A stretch of DNA of 64,000 nt from Deltaproteobacteria bacterium (GTDB lineage Bacteria > Desulfobacterota > Binatia > UBA1149 > JAJCZL01): NCBI GenBank assembly GCA_029262415.1, contig JAJCZL010000057.1, positions 1 to 64,000 of the forward strand, written 5' to 3'. Below the pieces are notes generated by a model that ran no database searches, had not been told where the DNA came from, and worked only from the letters and a program-made list of their open reading frames with translations. The translations under genes were made by a program, and so were the position numbers. Positions 52,104 to 63,059 of the stretch are shown here, one piece after another. How positions within the stretch are numbered: position 1 is the stretch's first letter; every line of letters starts with the position of its first letter.

Positions 52104-53387
52104 ATGCGGTTATCTCGTACTTTTGCACCCCTCGTACTTTGTCTCCTTGTCGCCCAGCCGCTTGCCGCCATGGAGCCTGGTGCGATGCACGCGCGTGGAG
52201 CCTTCCAGGCACTTGTGGAAAAGGTCGTGGGAGGTGGGCAAGGGGTCTACATGCAAGCCGCCGACGGCACCGTATTGGCCACTGCGAATGCAAACCGCGC
52301 GGTTCATCCGGCTTCGGTGACCAAGATCGCGACGACGCTGGCGCTACTCGCCGAACTCGGCCCTGCCTATCGGTTCAAAACTACATTCTCAGCCGGTGGC
52401 CCGTTGCGCGCAGATGGAACCCTAGATGGCGACCTCATTGTCGATGCCTCCGGCGATCCGTTCCTGATCTCCGAATCGGCGCTCTTGATCATGGCGGAGC
52501 TGCACCGTTTTGGAGTTAAACGCGTGCGTGGGCGCGTGCGTGTGAACGGACGGCTGCTTTACAACTGGCGCGAAGACGACGGCGCCCGGTTGGCACGTGG
52601 GTTTGCCGGCTACGGTTCGGGTGCGGCGTGGGCTGCTGTGCAAGGTTGGCGGATGGAACTGGCAGGGACCCCGGTTGCACGTCATGCCGTGCGTTTTGAG
52701 AATCAAGCGGTCCTCATGCTGGAAGACGGCCTTGGAGCCTCGACACGTGCGTCTGCCGGCGCCACGGTGACCGCATTGGTATCCTACGAATCGCCGCCGC
52801 TGTCGGTGATGCTGAAGTCTCTCAACTCCTATTCGAACAACGTCTTGCAGGAACTGTCGTTTGCGATCGGCGGGCCTGAGGCTGTTGAGCGCATCGCACG
52901 TGAGCGGGTTCCCGAGGCTATGCGTGCGGAGATTACCATAACCGATGCGTCCGGGCTCGGAACGACCAACCGGATGAGTCCGCGTGCTGCTGTGGCGATC
53001 CTACACGCATTGCACGAAGAGGCGGGTCGCCACCGGCTTCAACTCCACGATCTGTTACCGGTAACGGCCAAGGACGTGGGAACTTTGCGCGGCCGCCTAC
53101 GCGAAAAGTCCGGGCGCGGGGTGGTCGTCGGCAAAACCGGGACCTATCCTTCACTCGGGATCTCGGCGATAGCGGGTGTTATCCGCACCGAACAGATGGG
53201 CGACGTATACTTTGCCGTCCACAACACCGGAATTGCTGTGGGTGAAGCGCGGCGCAGGCAGGACGCGCTACTGCGAGCAGTGATTCGCGAGGCCGGCTCG
53301 ATTCCCTTCCCATACGAAGCGCCGATGGATACGCCGGTACGCATGGCGCGGGTACGACGGGTGCACGCGCCACTGTCGGTCGACTGA
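52104..53387 (+). CDS. dacB: D-alanyl-D-alanine carboxypeptidase/endopeptidase (PBP4-like)
   Basis: A periplasmic peptidoglycan peptidase of 427 residues. Signal peptide (about 1-23, 'FAPLVLCLLVAQPLAAMEP'). Active-site motifs: SxxK in 'HPASVTKIATTLALL', SxN in 'LNSYSNNVLQELSF', KTG in 'VVVGKTGTYPSLG'. The PBP4-specific inserted domain is shorter than in E. coli (477 residues), as in many class C DacB proteins. It trims peptide cross-links or stems. Confidence 0.92.
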   Translation: MRLSRTFAPLVLCLLVAQPLAAMEPGAMHARGAFQALVEKVVGGGQGVYMQAADGTVLATANANRAVHPASVTKIATTLALLAELGPAYRFKTTFSAGGPLRADGTLDGDLIVDASGDPFLISESALLIMAELHRFGVKRVRGRVRVNGRLLYNWREDDGARLARGFAGYGSGAAWAAVQGWRMELAGTPVARHAVRFENQAVLMLEDGLGASTRASAGATVTALVSYESPPLSVMLKSLNSYSNNVLQELSFAIGGPEAVERIARERVPEAMRAEITITDASGLGTTNRMSPRAAVAILHALHEEAGRHRLQLHDLLPVTAKDVGTLRGRLREKSGRGVVVGKTGTYPSLGISAIAGVIRTEQMGDVYFAVHNTGIAVGEARRRQDALLRAVIREAGSIPFPYEAPMDTPVRMARVRRVHAPLSVD

Positions 53388-53398
53388 GCCGGGGACGC

Positions 53399-54175
53399 CT
53401 AGGCTTTTGTCCACGAGGGTGGGCGTTTCTCGACGAACGCCGTCATCCCTTCGGCGGCTTCTGCGGAGGCGAACAGCGCGGCGATTCGCTCCTCAGCGTA
53501 AGCGAAGGCTTGGTCTTCGTCGAGTCTGGCGACGGTACGAACCAGTTTCTTCGCTTCGCTGACGGCGACAGGGCCGCCGAGCGCGATCGCATCGACGTCC
53601 TCCTGCACCGCCGCCTCTAGGTCGGCGGCTGCAACCACGCGGTGGAGTAGTCCGTACTCGAGCGCGCGCGGGGCAGCGAAGCGTTCACCGGTGAGGAACA
53701 AGCGCATGGTCTGGTGTTCACCCAGCTTGGGTAGCACAATCACCGAAATCATCGCCGGGATGACGCCGATGCGGACCTCGCTGAAGCTGAACTTGGCCTC
53801 GCTGACGGCGATGGCGATGTCGCAGGCCGCGATCAAGCCGAGCCCGCCGCCGAAAGCCGCACCATTAACCGCCGCTATCACCGGCTTGGGGCCGTCGCGC
53901 AGGGCGAGCATGAGATCGACGAACGGATTGCCGCCGCGTTTGCCGGGGGTGCCCATTTTGCCGCTGTTCTTTAGATCGGCCCCGGCGCAAAACGCCGGCC
54001 CGTTGCCGGTCAAGACCACCGCACGCACGCCGTCGTCGGCGTAGGCGGCCTCCAGGTATGTGCCGAGTGTTTGTACCAACTCGGCGGTGAGCGCATTACG
54101 CTTCTCCGGATTGTTTAACGTGATCCACGCGGCTAGGCCGCGTTTTTCGTAGAGGACGACTTGGTGTTCGCTCAT
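53399..54175 (-). CDS. Enoyl-CoA hydratase/isomerase family protein
   Basis: A 258-residue crotonase-fold enzyme. Oxyanion segments are 'GNGPAFCAGADLKNSGKMG' (about 56-74) and 'NGAAFGGGLGLIAACDIAIA' (about 103-122). 'SFSEVRIGVIPAMISVIVLPKLG' has Glu at the second catalytic position, and the ending is 'EGMTAFVEKRPPSW'. It resembles methylglutaconyl-CoA hydratase-type members. It is 30 bases downstream of the acyl-CoA dehydrogenase gene on the same strand, so probably the next step of one acyl-CoA breakdown route such as branched-chain amino-acid or fatty-acid oxidation. Confidence 0.9.
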   Translation of the reverse strand: MSEHQVVLYEKRGLAAWITLNNPEKRNALTAELVQTLGTYLEAAYADDGVRAVVLTGNGPAFCAGADLKNSGKMGTPGKRGGNPFVDLMLALRDGPKPVIAAVNGAAFGGGLGLIAACDIAIAVSEAKFSFSEVRIGVIPAMISVIVLPKLGEHQTMRLFLTGERFAAPRALEYGLLHRVVAAADLEAAVQEDVDAIALGGPVAVSEAKKLVRTVARLDEDQAFAYAEERIAALFASAEAAEGMTAFVEKRPPSWTKA

Positions 54176-54205
54176 CGTTGTTCAGTCACGGTCGGGGCGT
54201 TACGG

Positions 54206-55351
54206 CTAGAAACCGAGAATCTTTGCGAGGTAGTGGATCATGGTCTCGTCGGATCCGCCGCCGATGCTGATCAGGCGTGTATCCACGAAAGCGCGGCCGG
54301 CTACGCTTTCGCGCATGTAGCCGAGCCCGCCGTGCATCTGCATGCATTCGTCGGCTACGTAGCGGCCCATGCGACCGCAGAACAGCTTCGCCATCGAAAT
54401 TTCCTTGGTTGCGTCCTCGCCGGCGATGCACTTGCGCACGCATGCCAGGCTCAGCTCTTTCGCAGCGGTGATCTGCGTCATCATCTCGACGAACTTGAAC
54501 TGCGTGACTTGCATTTTAGAGAGAGGCTTGCCGAATAGAACCCGGTTCTCGGCCCACTCGCGCGTTTGCTCCCACAGCAGCTGAGCGCCTGCGTAAGCGC
54601 CCACGCAGGCGAGTAAACGTTCGTCTTGAAACTGCATCATCTGCTGCTGAAAGCCGCGGCCGATGTCGCCGATGGTGTTCGCGACGGGTACGCGCGCGTC
54701 TTCGAAGAACAGCAGGCCGGTATCCGAACCGCGATTGCCGATCTTGTCGAGCAGGTCGTACTTGAAGCCGGGGGTATCGGTCGGGAATAGGATCTGCGAG
54801 AAGCCACCGTAGCCCGCCTCAGGATCGGTCACGGCCAGCAAGCAGACCCAATCCGCAGTAGCCGCGTTGGTGATGTAGGTTTTCGAACCGTTGATCACCC
54901 AGTCGTCGCCGTCACGGACGGCGCGGGTTTTGATGCCGGCAACATCGGAGCCGGCATCCGGTTCGGTCACGCCGATCGCCGATACCATCTCGCCCTTGAT
55001 AGAAGGTACCAGGTATTTCTGTTTCAGTTCTTCACTGCCGAACGCGTGCAACGACGGGGTCGCCATGTCGGTGTGCACGGCGATACCCATGGTGACGCCC
55101 GCGTTATCGGCGCGTGCGAGTTCCTCGTAGAGTATCGCCGAGTAAGACCAGTCGAGTCCGCTGCCGCCGTACCGCGGGTCATAGCGCAGCCCGAGCATGC
55201 CGAGCTCACCCATTTTTGGATACAGCGATTTGTCGAACCTGCCCATCTCGTCGAACTCACGGGCGCGCGGAGCGATCTCGTTTTCGACGAAACGGCGGAC
55301 GGTGCTGCGAAAAGCTTTGTGTTCGGTGGTCGAGTAGATTTCTTCTGACAA
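54206..55351 (-). CDS. Acyl-CoA dehydrogenase
   Basis: A FAD flavoprotein of 381 residues that makes trans-2-enoyl-CoA. Signature 1 is 'VSAIGVTEPDAGSDVAGIKT' (about 128-147); 'VINGSKTYITNAATADW' is the FAD/substrate strand. The C-terminal 'QMHGGLGYMRESVAGRAFVD' leads to 'ISIGGGSDETM', the LCAD/IVD-like form in which the catalytic Glu lies elsewhere. It starts at TTG behind GGGAG. Electrons would pass to ETF. Pairs with the downstream enoyl-CoA hydratase. Confidence 0.92.
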   Translation of the reverse strand: MSEEIYSTTEHKAFRSTVRRFVENEIAPRAREFDEMGRFDKSLYPKMGELGMLGLRYDPRYGGSGLDWSYSAILYEELARADNAGVTMGIAVHTDMATPSLHAFGSEELKQKYLVPSIKGEMVSAIGVTEPDAGSDVAGIKTRAVRDGDDWVINGSKTYITNAATADWVCLLAVTDPEAGYGGFSQILFPTDTPGFKYDLLDKIGNRGSDTGLLFFEDARVPVANTIGDIGRGFQQQMMQFQDERLLACVGAYAGAQLLWEQTREWAENRVLFGKPLSKMQVTQFKFVEMMTQITAAKELSLACVRKCIAGEDATKEISMAKLFCGRMGRYVADECMQMHGGLGYMRESVAGRAFVDTRLISIGGGSDETMIHYLAKILGF

Positions 55352-55464
55352 AAGCGTATCTCCCTATCGCGGGTGCGTGTGTTGCGGCGGCGCAACCCGG
55401 CTAAGCCTTATCGAAGTTCATGGTCACGGCAAGCGGCGGCAGGGCCCGGCCTCGGGCTCATGCT

Positions 55465-55481
55465 CGTCCCGGGAAGGGACG
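55465..55481 (-). terminator. Hairpin downstream of glnN
   Basis: CGTCCC-(5)-GGGACG, a perfect 6-bp stem 15 bases after the glnN stop on the minus strand, without a following T-run. It is the only candidate for the end of the nth-icd-glnN transcript before the acyl-CoA dehydrogenase gene. Weak as an intrinsic terminator. Confidence 0.3.
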
Positions 55482-55495
55482 GGTATTGCGTGGCT

Positions 55496-57673
55496 CTACT
55501 TGATGAACAGCATCTCCTGGTAAGTCGCCAGCGGCCACAGATCGTCGGCTACCATGCCTTCAAGGCGGTCGGCAGCACTGCGCACCGCCAGCATCGCCGG
55601 TAGAACCGCGTTCCGCCCGTGCCTGGCGTGGTCCAGCGTTGACGCAAAATCGTGCTCGCAAATCGCGGATTCAAGCTCACCACAGGCCCTCTGTAGCTCG
55701 GCAATGCCGTCGGTTACCGCGTCCAGGGTCGCAGTATCGAAACTATGACCGATCGCTTTCAGGCTCGCGTATGTCGAGGCCAGCTCGCCCTGGTAGCGAA
55801 CGGCGGCGGGAAAGACGATGGTCCGGGCCATCTCAATCGTCGTTCGCGCTTCGACCGCGATGCTCAATAGGTACTGTTCGAGATAGACTTCGACCCGGCT
55901 CTTCATCTCCCGTTTGCTGAGCACTCCGTACTTCTCGAAAACCGCGATCGCTTCCGGTGACTCCAGCGCGGGTATAGCGTCTACAGTGCTCAAGAGGTTG
56001 GGCAGCCCACGTTTTGCCGCTTCGGCCTGCCACTCTTCGTTGTAGCCGTCGCCGTTAAAGATAACGCTGCCATGCTCCTTTATGATTTCTTGGAGCAGCG
56101 TTTGTACTTCACCGAGCAGATCTCCGTCCCCAGCCACGCTCTCGAGACGCGTAGCTATGTAGTCGAGCGATTCAGCGAGGATTGTGTTTATCGCGACAAG
56201 TGGGCCCGCGATCGACTGGTTCGACCCGACCGCGCGGAATTCAAAACGATTGCCGCAAAATGCGAAAGGACTGGTGCGGTTCCGGTCGCCTGCATCTTTG
56301 GGTAGGTTAGGAAGTGTGTCTACGCCGACCGTTAAGCTGCCTTTCTCTTTCGAACTGGTGGCACCCCCGCCTGCGATTTGCTCGAACACGTCGGTAAGTT
56401 GCCCACCGAGGAAGATAGAAAGGATCGCCGGTGGTGCCTCGTTGGCGCCGAGCCTGTGGTCGTTTCCTGCCGAAGCGACAACCGCGCGCAGAACGCTCGA
56501 GTGCTTGTGGACCGCGCGGATCACCGCGGCGCAAAAGACCAAGAACTGCGCGTTCTTATGCGGGGTATCCCCGGGGTCGAGGAGATTGCCCGCGGTCGCG
56601 TTGCCGATTGAGAAATTCACGTGCTTGCCCGAACCGTTGAGACCCGCGAACGGCTTCTCGTGCGTCAGGCACGACATTCCGTATTGCTCGGCGACACGAC
56701 GAAGGGTAACCATCGTCAGTTGTTGATGGTCGGTGGCGATGTTTGAGGTCTCAAACACCGGTGCCAGCTCATACTGGCCTGGCGCGACTTCGTTGTGTCT
56801 GGTCTTGACTGGAATGCCCAGCTTGAACAGCTCGCGCTCCGACTCGAGCATGAAGGCGAGAACGCGTCCCGGAATCGCCCCGAAGTAGTGATCGTCGAAC
56901 TCCTGACCCTTAGGTGGTGCTGCGCCGAACAGCGTCCGACCGCTCGCGATGAGATCGGGGCGAGAGAAATAGAAGTGGCGGTCGATCAGGAAGTACTCTT
57001 GTTCGGCACCGGCGAATGAGAAAACGAACCCCGGGTCGGTGTGACCGAACACGCGCAACACGCGCTGGGCCTGCTGGTTGAGCGTCTTCATCGACCTAAG
57101 TAATGGCGTCTTTTTGTCTAAAGCCTCGCCCGTCCAGGAGACGAACGCGGTGGGGATACACAGCGTCGTGCCGTTGGGGTTCTCGAGAATATAGGCCGGG
57201 CTGGTTACATCCCACGCGGTGTAGCCACGCGCCTCGAACGTAGAGCGGATGCCGCCGTTGGGGAAACTCGAAGCATCGGGCTCACCCTGTATCAGCGTCT
57301 TGCCCGTGAACTCGGTGAGCGCGCCTCCCTCACCGTCGGGACTCAAAAAACTGTCGTGCTTCTCGGCCGTCGAGCCGGTCAAAGGAAAGAAGACGTGTGC
57401 GTAGTGCGTCGCACCTTTCTCGATCGCCCAACCCATCATCGCGCTCGCGACACTGTCGGCGATCGATGGGTCGAGCGTTGATCCGCTCTCGATCGTTTGC
57501 AGCACAGACTGATAGACATCCTTCGGTAGGTGCTGCTTCATCGCCGACTTGCCGAAGACGTTTACGCCGAAGAGTTCCTCTGCGGAGACCTCTGAGAACG
57601 ATAGCGGGGCGGAGATGGGTTTGTAGCCGGTCACCGCCTCGATGGCCCGGAGCCGTTCGGTGGTTCCGCTCAT
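55496..57673 (-). CDS. glnN: Type III glutamine synthetase
   Basis: ATP-dependent glutamine synthesis from glutamate and ammonia; 725 residues, the size of GSIII (GSI is about 470). The family N-terminus '[20 protein letters not shown]' (about 34-53) is present. Other segments are '[20 protein letters not shown]', '[10 protein letters not shown]', '[19 protein letters not shown]', '[18 protein letters not shown]', and '[21 protein letters not shown]' with the active-site Arg/Glu. There is no adenylylation loop. It follows icd by 50 bases with a good GGAGATAA Shine-Dalgarno; the nth-icd-glnN run suggests ammonia capture. Confidence 0.95.
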   Translation of the reverse strand: MSGTTERLRAIEAVTGYKPISAPLSFSEVSAEELFGVNVFGKSAMKQHLPKDVYQSVLQTIESGSTLDPSIADSVASAMMGWAIEKGATHYAHVFFPLTGSTAEKHDSFLSPDGEGGALTEFTGKTLIQGEPDASSFPNGGIRSTFEARGYTAWDVTSPAYILENPNGTTLCIPTAFVSWTGEALDKKTPLLRSMKTLNQQAQRVLRVFGHTDPGFVFSFAGAEQEYFLIDRHFYFSRPDLIASGRTLFGAAPPKGQEFDDHYFGAIPGRVLAFMLESERELFKLGIPVKTRHNEVAPGQYELAPVFETSNIATDHQQLTMVTLRRVAEQYGMSCLTHEKPFAGLNGSGKHVNFSIGNATAGNLLDPGDTPHKNAQFLVFCAAVIRAVHKHSSVLRAVVASAGNDHRLGANEAPPAILSIFLGGQLTDVFEQIAGGGATSSKEKGSLTVGVDTLPNLPKDAGDRNRTSPFAFCGNRFEFRAVGSNQSIAGPLVAINTILAESLDYIATRLESVAGDGDLLGEVQTLLQEIIKEHGSVIFNGDGYNEEWQAEAAKRGLPNLLSTVDAIPALESPEAIAVFEKYGVLSKREMKSRVEVYLEQYLLSIAVEARTTIEMARTIVFPAAVRYQGELASTYASLKAIGHSFDTATLDAVTDGIAELQRACGELESAICEHDFASTLDHARHGRNAVLPAMLAVRSAADRLEGMVADDLWPLATYQEMLFIK

Positions 57674-57723
57674 TTACTTATCTCCTTAGAACCTAACGAC
57701 GCGAACTGCATGCCGCCGCGGCT

Positions 57724-59961
<2,238 letters not shown>

Positions 59962-60011
59962 TCACCCGCGGTTGGTCCAAGGTCAAGCCAACGCCGTCCG
60001 TTTTCCATCGG

Positions 60012-60623
60012 CTACTCTCTCGACGTCACAACCGAGACCAGCGCGATACCGATCATGGCTTCGCGCGTGACGGTCTCGGCAAGCTGCTCCTCGCTCCAGT
60101 CTTCAGTCCCCGCCGGGCGCAGCGGCAGCACCATGTAGCGGGTCTCTGCTGTGGTATCCCAAACGCGGATCGACACGCTCTTGGGTAGATCGAGTCCCAT
60201 TTCATGCAGTACGCGCCGCGGTTCGCGCACGACCCGCGCGCGGTACTCGGGGCTCTTGTACCAGTCCGGTGGCAGACCGAGCACCGGCCAAGCGGTGCAC
60301 GAGCATTGCGTGCACACGATAACGTTGTGCAGGGCAGGGGTGTCTTCGAGCGCAACCATATACTCGCCCTGCGGGCCCGCGTAGCCCAGTTCGGCGCAGG
60401 CGGTGGTAGCGTCAGCCAGCAACCGCTTGCGATATTCCGGGTCAACCCAAGCGCGCGCGACTACGCGCGCGCCGTTTCGCGGACTCCATTCGTGTTCTGC
60501 GTTGGTGGCTACGGCGTCGAGGAACCCGGCAGGGATCAGGCGTTTTTCATCGAGCAGTTCGGCGAGTGCGTTTGCTCGCGCCTCGGGTGGGGCGGGTGGC
60601 TGCGAGCGGCGAGGGTTGCTCAT
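60012..60623 (-). CDS. nthA: Nitrile hydratase alpha subunit
   Basis: The metal-binding subunit that hydrates nitriles to amides; 203 residues. The claw motif is V-C104-T-Q-C107-S108-C109-T, then '[20 protein letters not shown]', '[17 protein letters not shown]' and '[23 protein letters not shown]'. The first Thr is the Co-type form (VCTLCSC), but the residue after the last Cys is Thr as in Fe-type, and Leu is replaced by Gln, so the metal cannot be read off safely. The start is the ATG at 60623 with GGAGG upstream; ATGA overlap with nthB. No activator gene (p14K/p47K type) follows. Confidence 0.92.
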   Translation of the reverse strand: MSNPRRSQPPAPPEARANALAELLDEKRLIPAGFLDAVATNAEHEWSPRNGARVVARAWVDPEYRKRLLADATTACAELGYAGPQGEYMVALEDTPALHNVIVCTQCSCTAWPVLGLPPDWYKSPEYRARVVREPRRVLHEMGLDLPKSVSIRVWDTTAETRYMVLPLRPAGTEDWSEEQLAETVTREAMIGIALVSVVTSRE

Positions 60624-61249
60624 CGTGCCTCCAAGTAACTGTCCCAAAGGTCGACGACGACGGACTCGTCATTCCCAGCTGAGTCGGCCCAGAGTTCGCG
60701 CGCGGGAAACTCGACGTGATAGGTATGTTCGCTGCGCGCAGACAGACCGTGTGCGGATCCGTCAGGAAACGAGAACGCGGGGGCGATGTGCAACACGACG
60801 CCGCGTTTCCCGCGTACGTAACGTGGGGCGCGGGTGTGACCGGCCGGGAACACGTTGCGGACGACGACTCGGTCGCCGACTTTGAATCGGGCTTGCGTCT
60901 GCGGCTTCAAGTCGGCCGTTGGGTTCTCCGCCACCGGCTGCGCGAGCGGGAACAGGCCACCAGCGCCTGACTCGAGTTCGTGGTGCGTGACAATCCGTTT
61001 TTCTACCAACAATGTCGCGGCGCCGGTGAGTACACGCTCGTAGTAGCTCGCCGCCAGATAGTGAGCCGGGTCCATCCGTTCGACCGCGTGTCGGTACTCA
61101 TCGGCGTTGTATGCGCCGATGGCGGTAATGCCGAGGATATTCAGCGCGAACGCGAGCCTTTCCCAAGGCTCATGAAATACCGGCTCGTCGCGCTCGACCT
61201 CAATCGGGCCGAATCCGCCCATGCCGCCTAGATCGTGAATACCGTCCAT
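60620..61249 (-). CDS. nthB: Nitrile hydratase beta subunit
   Basis: Partner subunit forming the active-site channel, 209 residues. '[30 protein letters not shown]' opening pieces (about 1-30) are diagnostic. '[26 protein letters not shown]' follows. The SH3-like C-terminal domain has '[31 protein letters not shown]' and '[33 protein letters not shown]' (in pieces). The beta-before-alpha order is the one usual in Co-type operons. A strong hairpin lies 25 bases upstream of the start. Confidence 0.93.
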   Translation of the reverse strand: MDGIHDLGGMGGFGPIEVERDEPVFHEPWERLAFALNILGITAIGAYNADEYRHAVERMDPAHYLAASYYERVLTGAATLLVEKRIVTHHELESGAGGLFPLAQPVAENPTADLKPQTQARFKVGDRVVVRNVFPAGHTRAPRYVRGKRGVVLHIAPAFSFPDGSAHGLSARSEHTYHVEFPARELWADSAGNDESVVVDLWDSYLEAR

Positions 61250-61274
61250 AGGCTTTCTCTACACCAAATCTGCG

Positions 61275-61303
61275 GCCGGCTACATCCCGAGGAGGTAGCC
61301 GGC
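61275..61303 (-). promoter_or_regulatory. 9-bp perfect hairpin in the nthB leader
   Basis: GCCGGCTAC and GTAGCCGGC separated by 11 bases, a perfect 9-bp stem ending 25 bases before the nthB ATG on the minus strand. It stands between the decayed IS copy and nthB. The loop (CTCCTCGGGAT on the minus strand) contains an anti-Shine-Dalgarno-like CTCCTC. It may be a translation or transcript-stability element. There is no T-run. Confidence 0.4.
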
Positions 61304-61316
61304 TAGGCGACTGACC

Positions 61317-61674
61317 CAAGACTGCTCAAAGTTTCAGAGGCGCTGATGTCGACTCGTCGGCATCAGCGAGGTGGAGCGGTTCAAGAGGTGGAGCGGTTCA
61401 AGCGGTACGATCAGGATCAAGGTCAGCTATTGCCTGCGCATCTGAGCGAGGGGCTCGACGCGGGCGATCCGGTCTTCTTCATTGGCGGTGCGCGACATTG
61501 GCGAGCTGGTGCCGATGGCCGGCGCAAGACCCAGGGAGAGAGAATGACAGGCCCGGCTGCACATTCCGCGCGGAATGTGGGTAACCTCCAGGACCCGCCG
61601 CGCAGCCTCGCTCGACGGTCTTTCGCTCGATTTCGCCAGATCACTGCCCAACTCGCCCGGGCGGGTGAGTCTTG
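61317..61674. mobile_element. Decayed IS1182-like element, copy B (non-autonomous)
   Basis: About 358 bases bounded by CAAGACT (61317-61323) and AGTCTTG (61668-61674), homologous to copy A at 38091-38470. The transposase N-terminal pattern 'RFKRYDQDQGQLLPAHLSEG' appears in a plus-strand frame. The middle is deleted differently from copy A, and the 20-bp palindrome recurs at 61560-61579. A 17-base tandem duplication (AGGTGGAGCGGTTCAAG at 61369-61385 and 61386-61402) is private to this copy. It separates nthB from the structured RNA region. Confidence 0.7.
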
Positions 61675-61687
61675 AGTCCTAGCCGCC

Positions 61688-61756
61688 GAAAGAAAAACCC
61701 CGGTAGCACTTCCAGCGCGATGCGCCGGCTCGCCGGTGAGAGCGAGACTACCGGGG
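61688..61756 (-). terminator. Intrinsic terminator of the small minus-strand transcript
   Basis: On the minus strand CCCCGGTAG (61756-61748) pairs perfectly with CTACCGGGG (61706-61698) across a 41-base loop that itself can form a CCGG-CTCG-CCGG hairpin. It is followed at once by TTTTTCTTTC (61697-61688). The T-tract occurs only on this strand, which shows the direction of transcription through 61700-61950. Confidence 0.6.
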
Positions 61757-61821
61757 ATCGGTGACGTCTGGGCCCCGCATAGGGGGTCGACCCAGCGACA
61801 TCTGTCAATGGGGTCCCTCGC

Positions 61822-61866
61822 TTACGAGGACGCCACCTCACAAGTCACCTGATAAAAATAGATCAC
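61822..61866 (-). CDS. 14-codon small ORF with extended Shine-Dalgarno
   Basis: GTG-start frame encoding MIYFYQVTCEVASS (GTG read as Met), stop TAA. It is preceded 7 bases away by AAAAGGAGGTGATC, which is complementary to nearly the whole 3' end of 16S rRNA, much longer than any other ribosome site in this window. The Shine-Dalgarno lies in the closing stem of the adjoining three-way junction, so translation should depend on that stem opening. The Tyr-Phe-Tyr cluster and downstream terminator recall a leader peptide, or it may be a genuine micro-protein. It is too short for homology judgement. Confidence 0.45.
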   Translation of the reverse strand: MIYFYQVTCEVASS

Positions 61867-61868
61867 TA

Positions 61869-61933
61869 GATCACCTCCTTTTGCGGCGATGGACCCATCG
61901 AGTGGTCCCGTAAACCACTACCGCGAGGTGATC
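61869..61933 (-). ncRNA. Candidate cis-regulatory RNA: three-way junction burying a Shine-Dalgarno
   Basis: 65 bases whose every segment pairs. The outer stem is GATCACCTC (minus strand 61933-61925) with GAGGTGATC (61877-61869), 9 bp perfect. An inner extension is GCGG (61924-61921) with CCGC (61886-61883). Two arms are AGTGGT/ACCACT (61919-61901, 7-base loop) and CGATGG/CCATCG (61900-61887, 2-base loop). A 5-base AAAAG bulge sits on one side. The outer stem holds the Shine-Dalgarno of the 14-codon ORF. Flanking bases up to 62040 form further hairpins, for example GCCGG/CCGGC at 61934-61953. I match it to no riboswitch I know. On the plus strand the same fold can form, but the terminator indicates the minus strand. 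Confidence 0.5.
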
Positions 61934-62142
61934 GCCGGTTACCACCCCCCGGCCTCGGTCATCGCGAAAGGACGACTGAGAAGCGTGTGTGCGCCTCGAC
62001 CGAGCTGACTGCGCTCAGGATAAGCGCGAAGCGCACGCTTGTCGACAACTTTGCCGCGGTTTTCCATGACGCGCTTGGTTAAAAGGCGTCAGCCGGGCGG
62101 CCGCCGTTTCGCTAAGCACAGTCCGCCAGCTAAAAAAGACAG

Positions 62143-63027
62143 ATGATCTCCACAGACGAGCGATACACGAAGAGCACCGCCACCGTCAACGGCAAGAAGA
62201 TGGCCTACGTTGAGACCGGCCAGGGCGACCCGATCGTATTTCTGCACGGCAACCCGACCTCTTCGTATCTGTGGCGCAACATCATTCCGTACCTCGAAGG
62301 CCAAGCGCGCTGCATCGCCCCCGACCTGATCGGAATGGGTGACTCAGAGAAGCTCGACGACCCCGGCCCCGACTCGTATCGCTTCGTCGAGCATCGCCGA
62401 TACCTGCACACGCTTCTCGACCAACTCGGCGTCGGCAAAGACGCAACCTTCGTCATCCACGACTGGGGTTCGGCGCTCGGTTTCGATTGGATCAACTCAA
62501 ACCCCGGCAAAGCCAAAGGCGTCGCCTACATGGAGGCCATTGTTCAGACGTTAACGTGGGAGGACTGGCCACCACCGGTTAAACCGGTGTTCCAAGGCTT
62601 CCGCTCGCCGGCCGGCGACGAGATGATTTTACAGGGCAACGTGTTCGTCGAACAGGTGCTCCCCGGCGCAGTGCTGCGCGGGCTGACCGACGAGGAGATG
62701 GCCGTGTATCGAAGGCCGTTCACCGCGCCTGGCGAAAGTCGCCGCCCTACGCTTACCTGGCCGCGGCAGCTCCCGATCGAGGGCGAACCCGCCGATGTCA
62801 CCAAGATCGTCGAAGAATACGGAGCCTGTATGGCGCAGGCAGCCGACCTGCCCAAGCTGTTCATCAACGCAGATCCCGGCGCTATCCTGCGCGGTAAGGC
62901 ACGTGAGTTCTGCCGGAGCTGGCCGAATCAGCAAGAGATCACCGTCAAGGGCTCGCATTTCATCCAAGAAGACTCCCCCGACGAGATCGGCGCAGCGATC
63001 AGCGCTTGGTACAACAAACTAGGCTGA
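62143..63027 (+). CDS. Haloalkane dehalogenase (LinB-like)
   Basis: An alpha/beta hydrolase of 294 residues that removes halide from haloalkanes. The full catalytic set of the LinB type is visible: nucleophile D107 in 'HDWGSALGF' followed by halide-binding W108, second halide residue N37 in '[13 protein letters not shown]', acid E131 in 'AYMEAIVQT', and base H272 in 'KGSHFIQED'. These fall within one residue of the LinB numbering, so it is haloalkane dehalogenase subfamily II rather than an epoxide hydrolase. The natural substrate is unknown. The weak start context is 'AAAAAAGACAG'. Confidence 0.93.
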   Translation: MISTDERYTKSTATVNGKKMAYVETGQGDPIVFLHGNPTSSYLWRNIIPYLEGQARCIAPDLIGMGDSEKLDDPGPDSYRFVEHRRYLHTLLDQLGVGKDATFVIHDWGSALGFDWINSNPGKAKGVAYMEAIVQTLTWEDWPPPVKPVFQGFRSPAGDEMILQGNVFVEQVLPGAVLRGLTDEEMAVYRRPFTAPGESRRPTLTWPRQLPIEGEPADVTKIVEEYGACMAQAADLPKLFINADPGAILRGKAREFCRSWPNQQEITVKGSHFIQEDSPDEIGAAISAWYNKLG

Positions 63028-63059
63028 CGCCGCAGGGCATTGCCGCTAGTCTAAGGGTC

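Noticed and set aside
61641-61841. 66-codon minus-strand frame through the terminator region
   Set aside because: It reads straight through the terminator stem and T-tract, starts at a GTG without its own Shine-Dalgarno, and is Arg/Pro-rich shadow-like sequence.
61869-61882. Plus-strand GATCACCTCCTTTT matches the 3' end of 16S rRNA
   Set aside because: Only about 13 bases match; the bases upstream are not 16S-like (no GTAACC...GGAACCTGCGG). It is simply the complement of a long Shine-Dalgarno on the minus strand.
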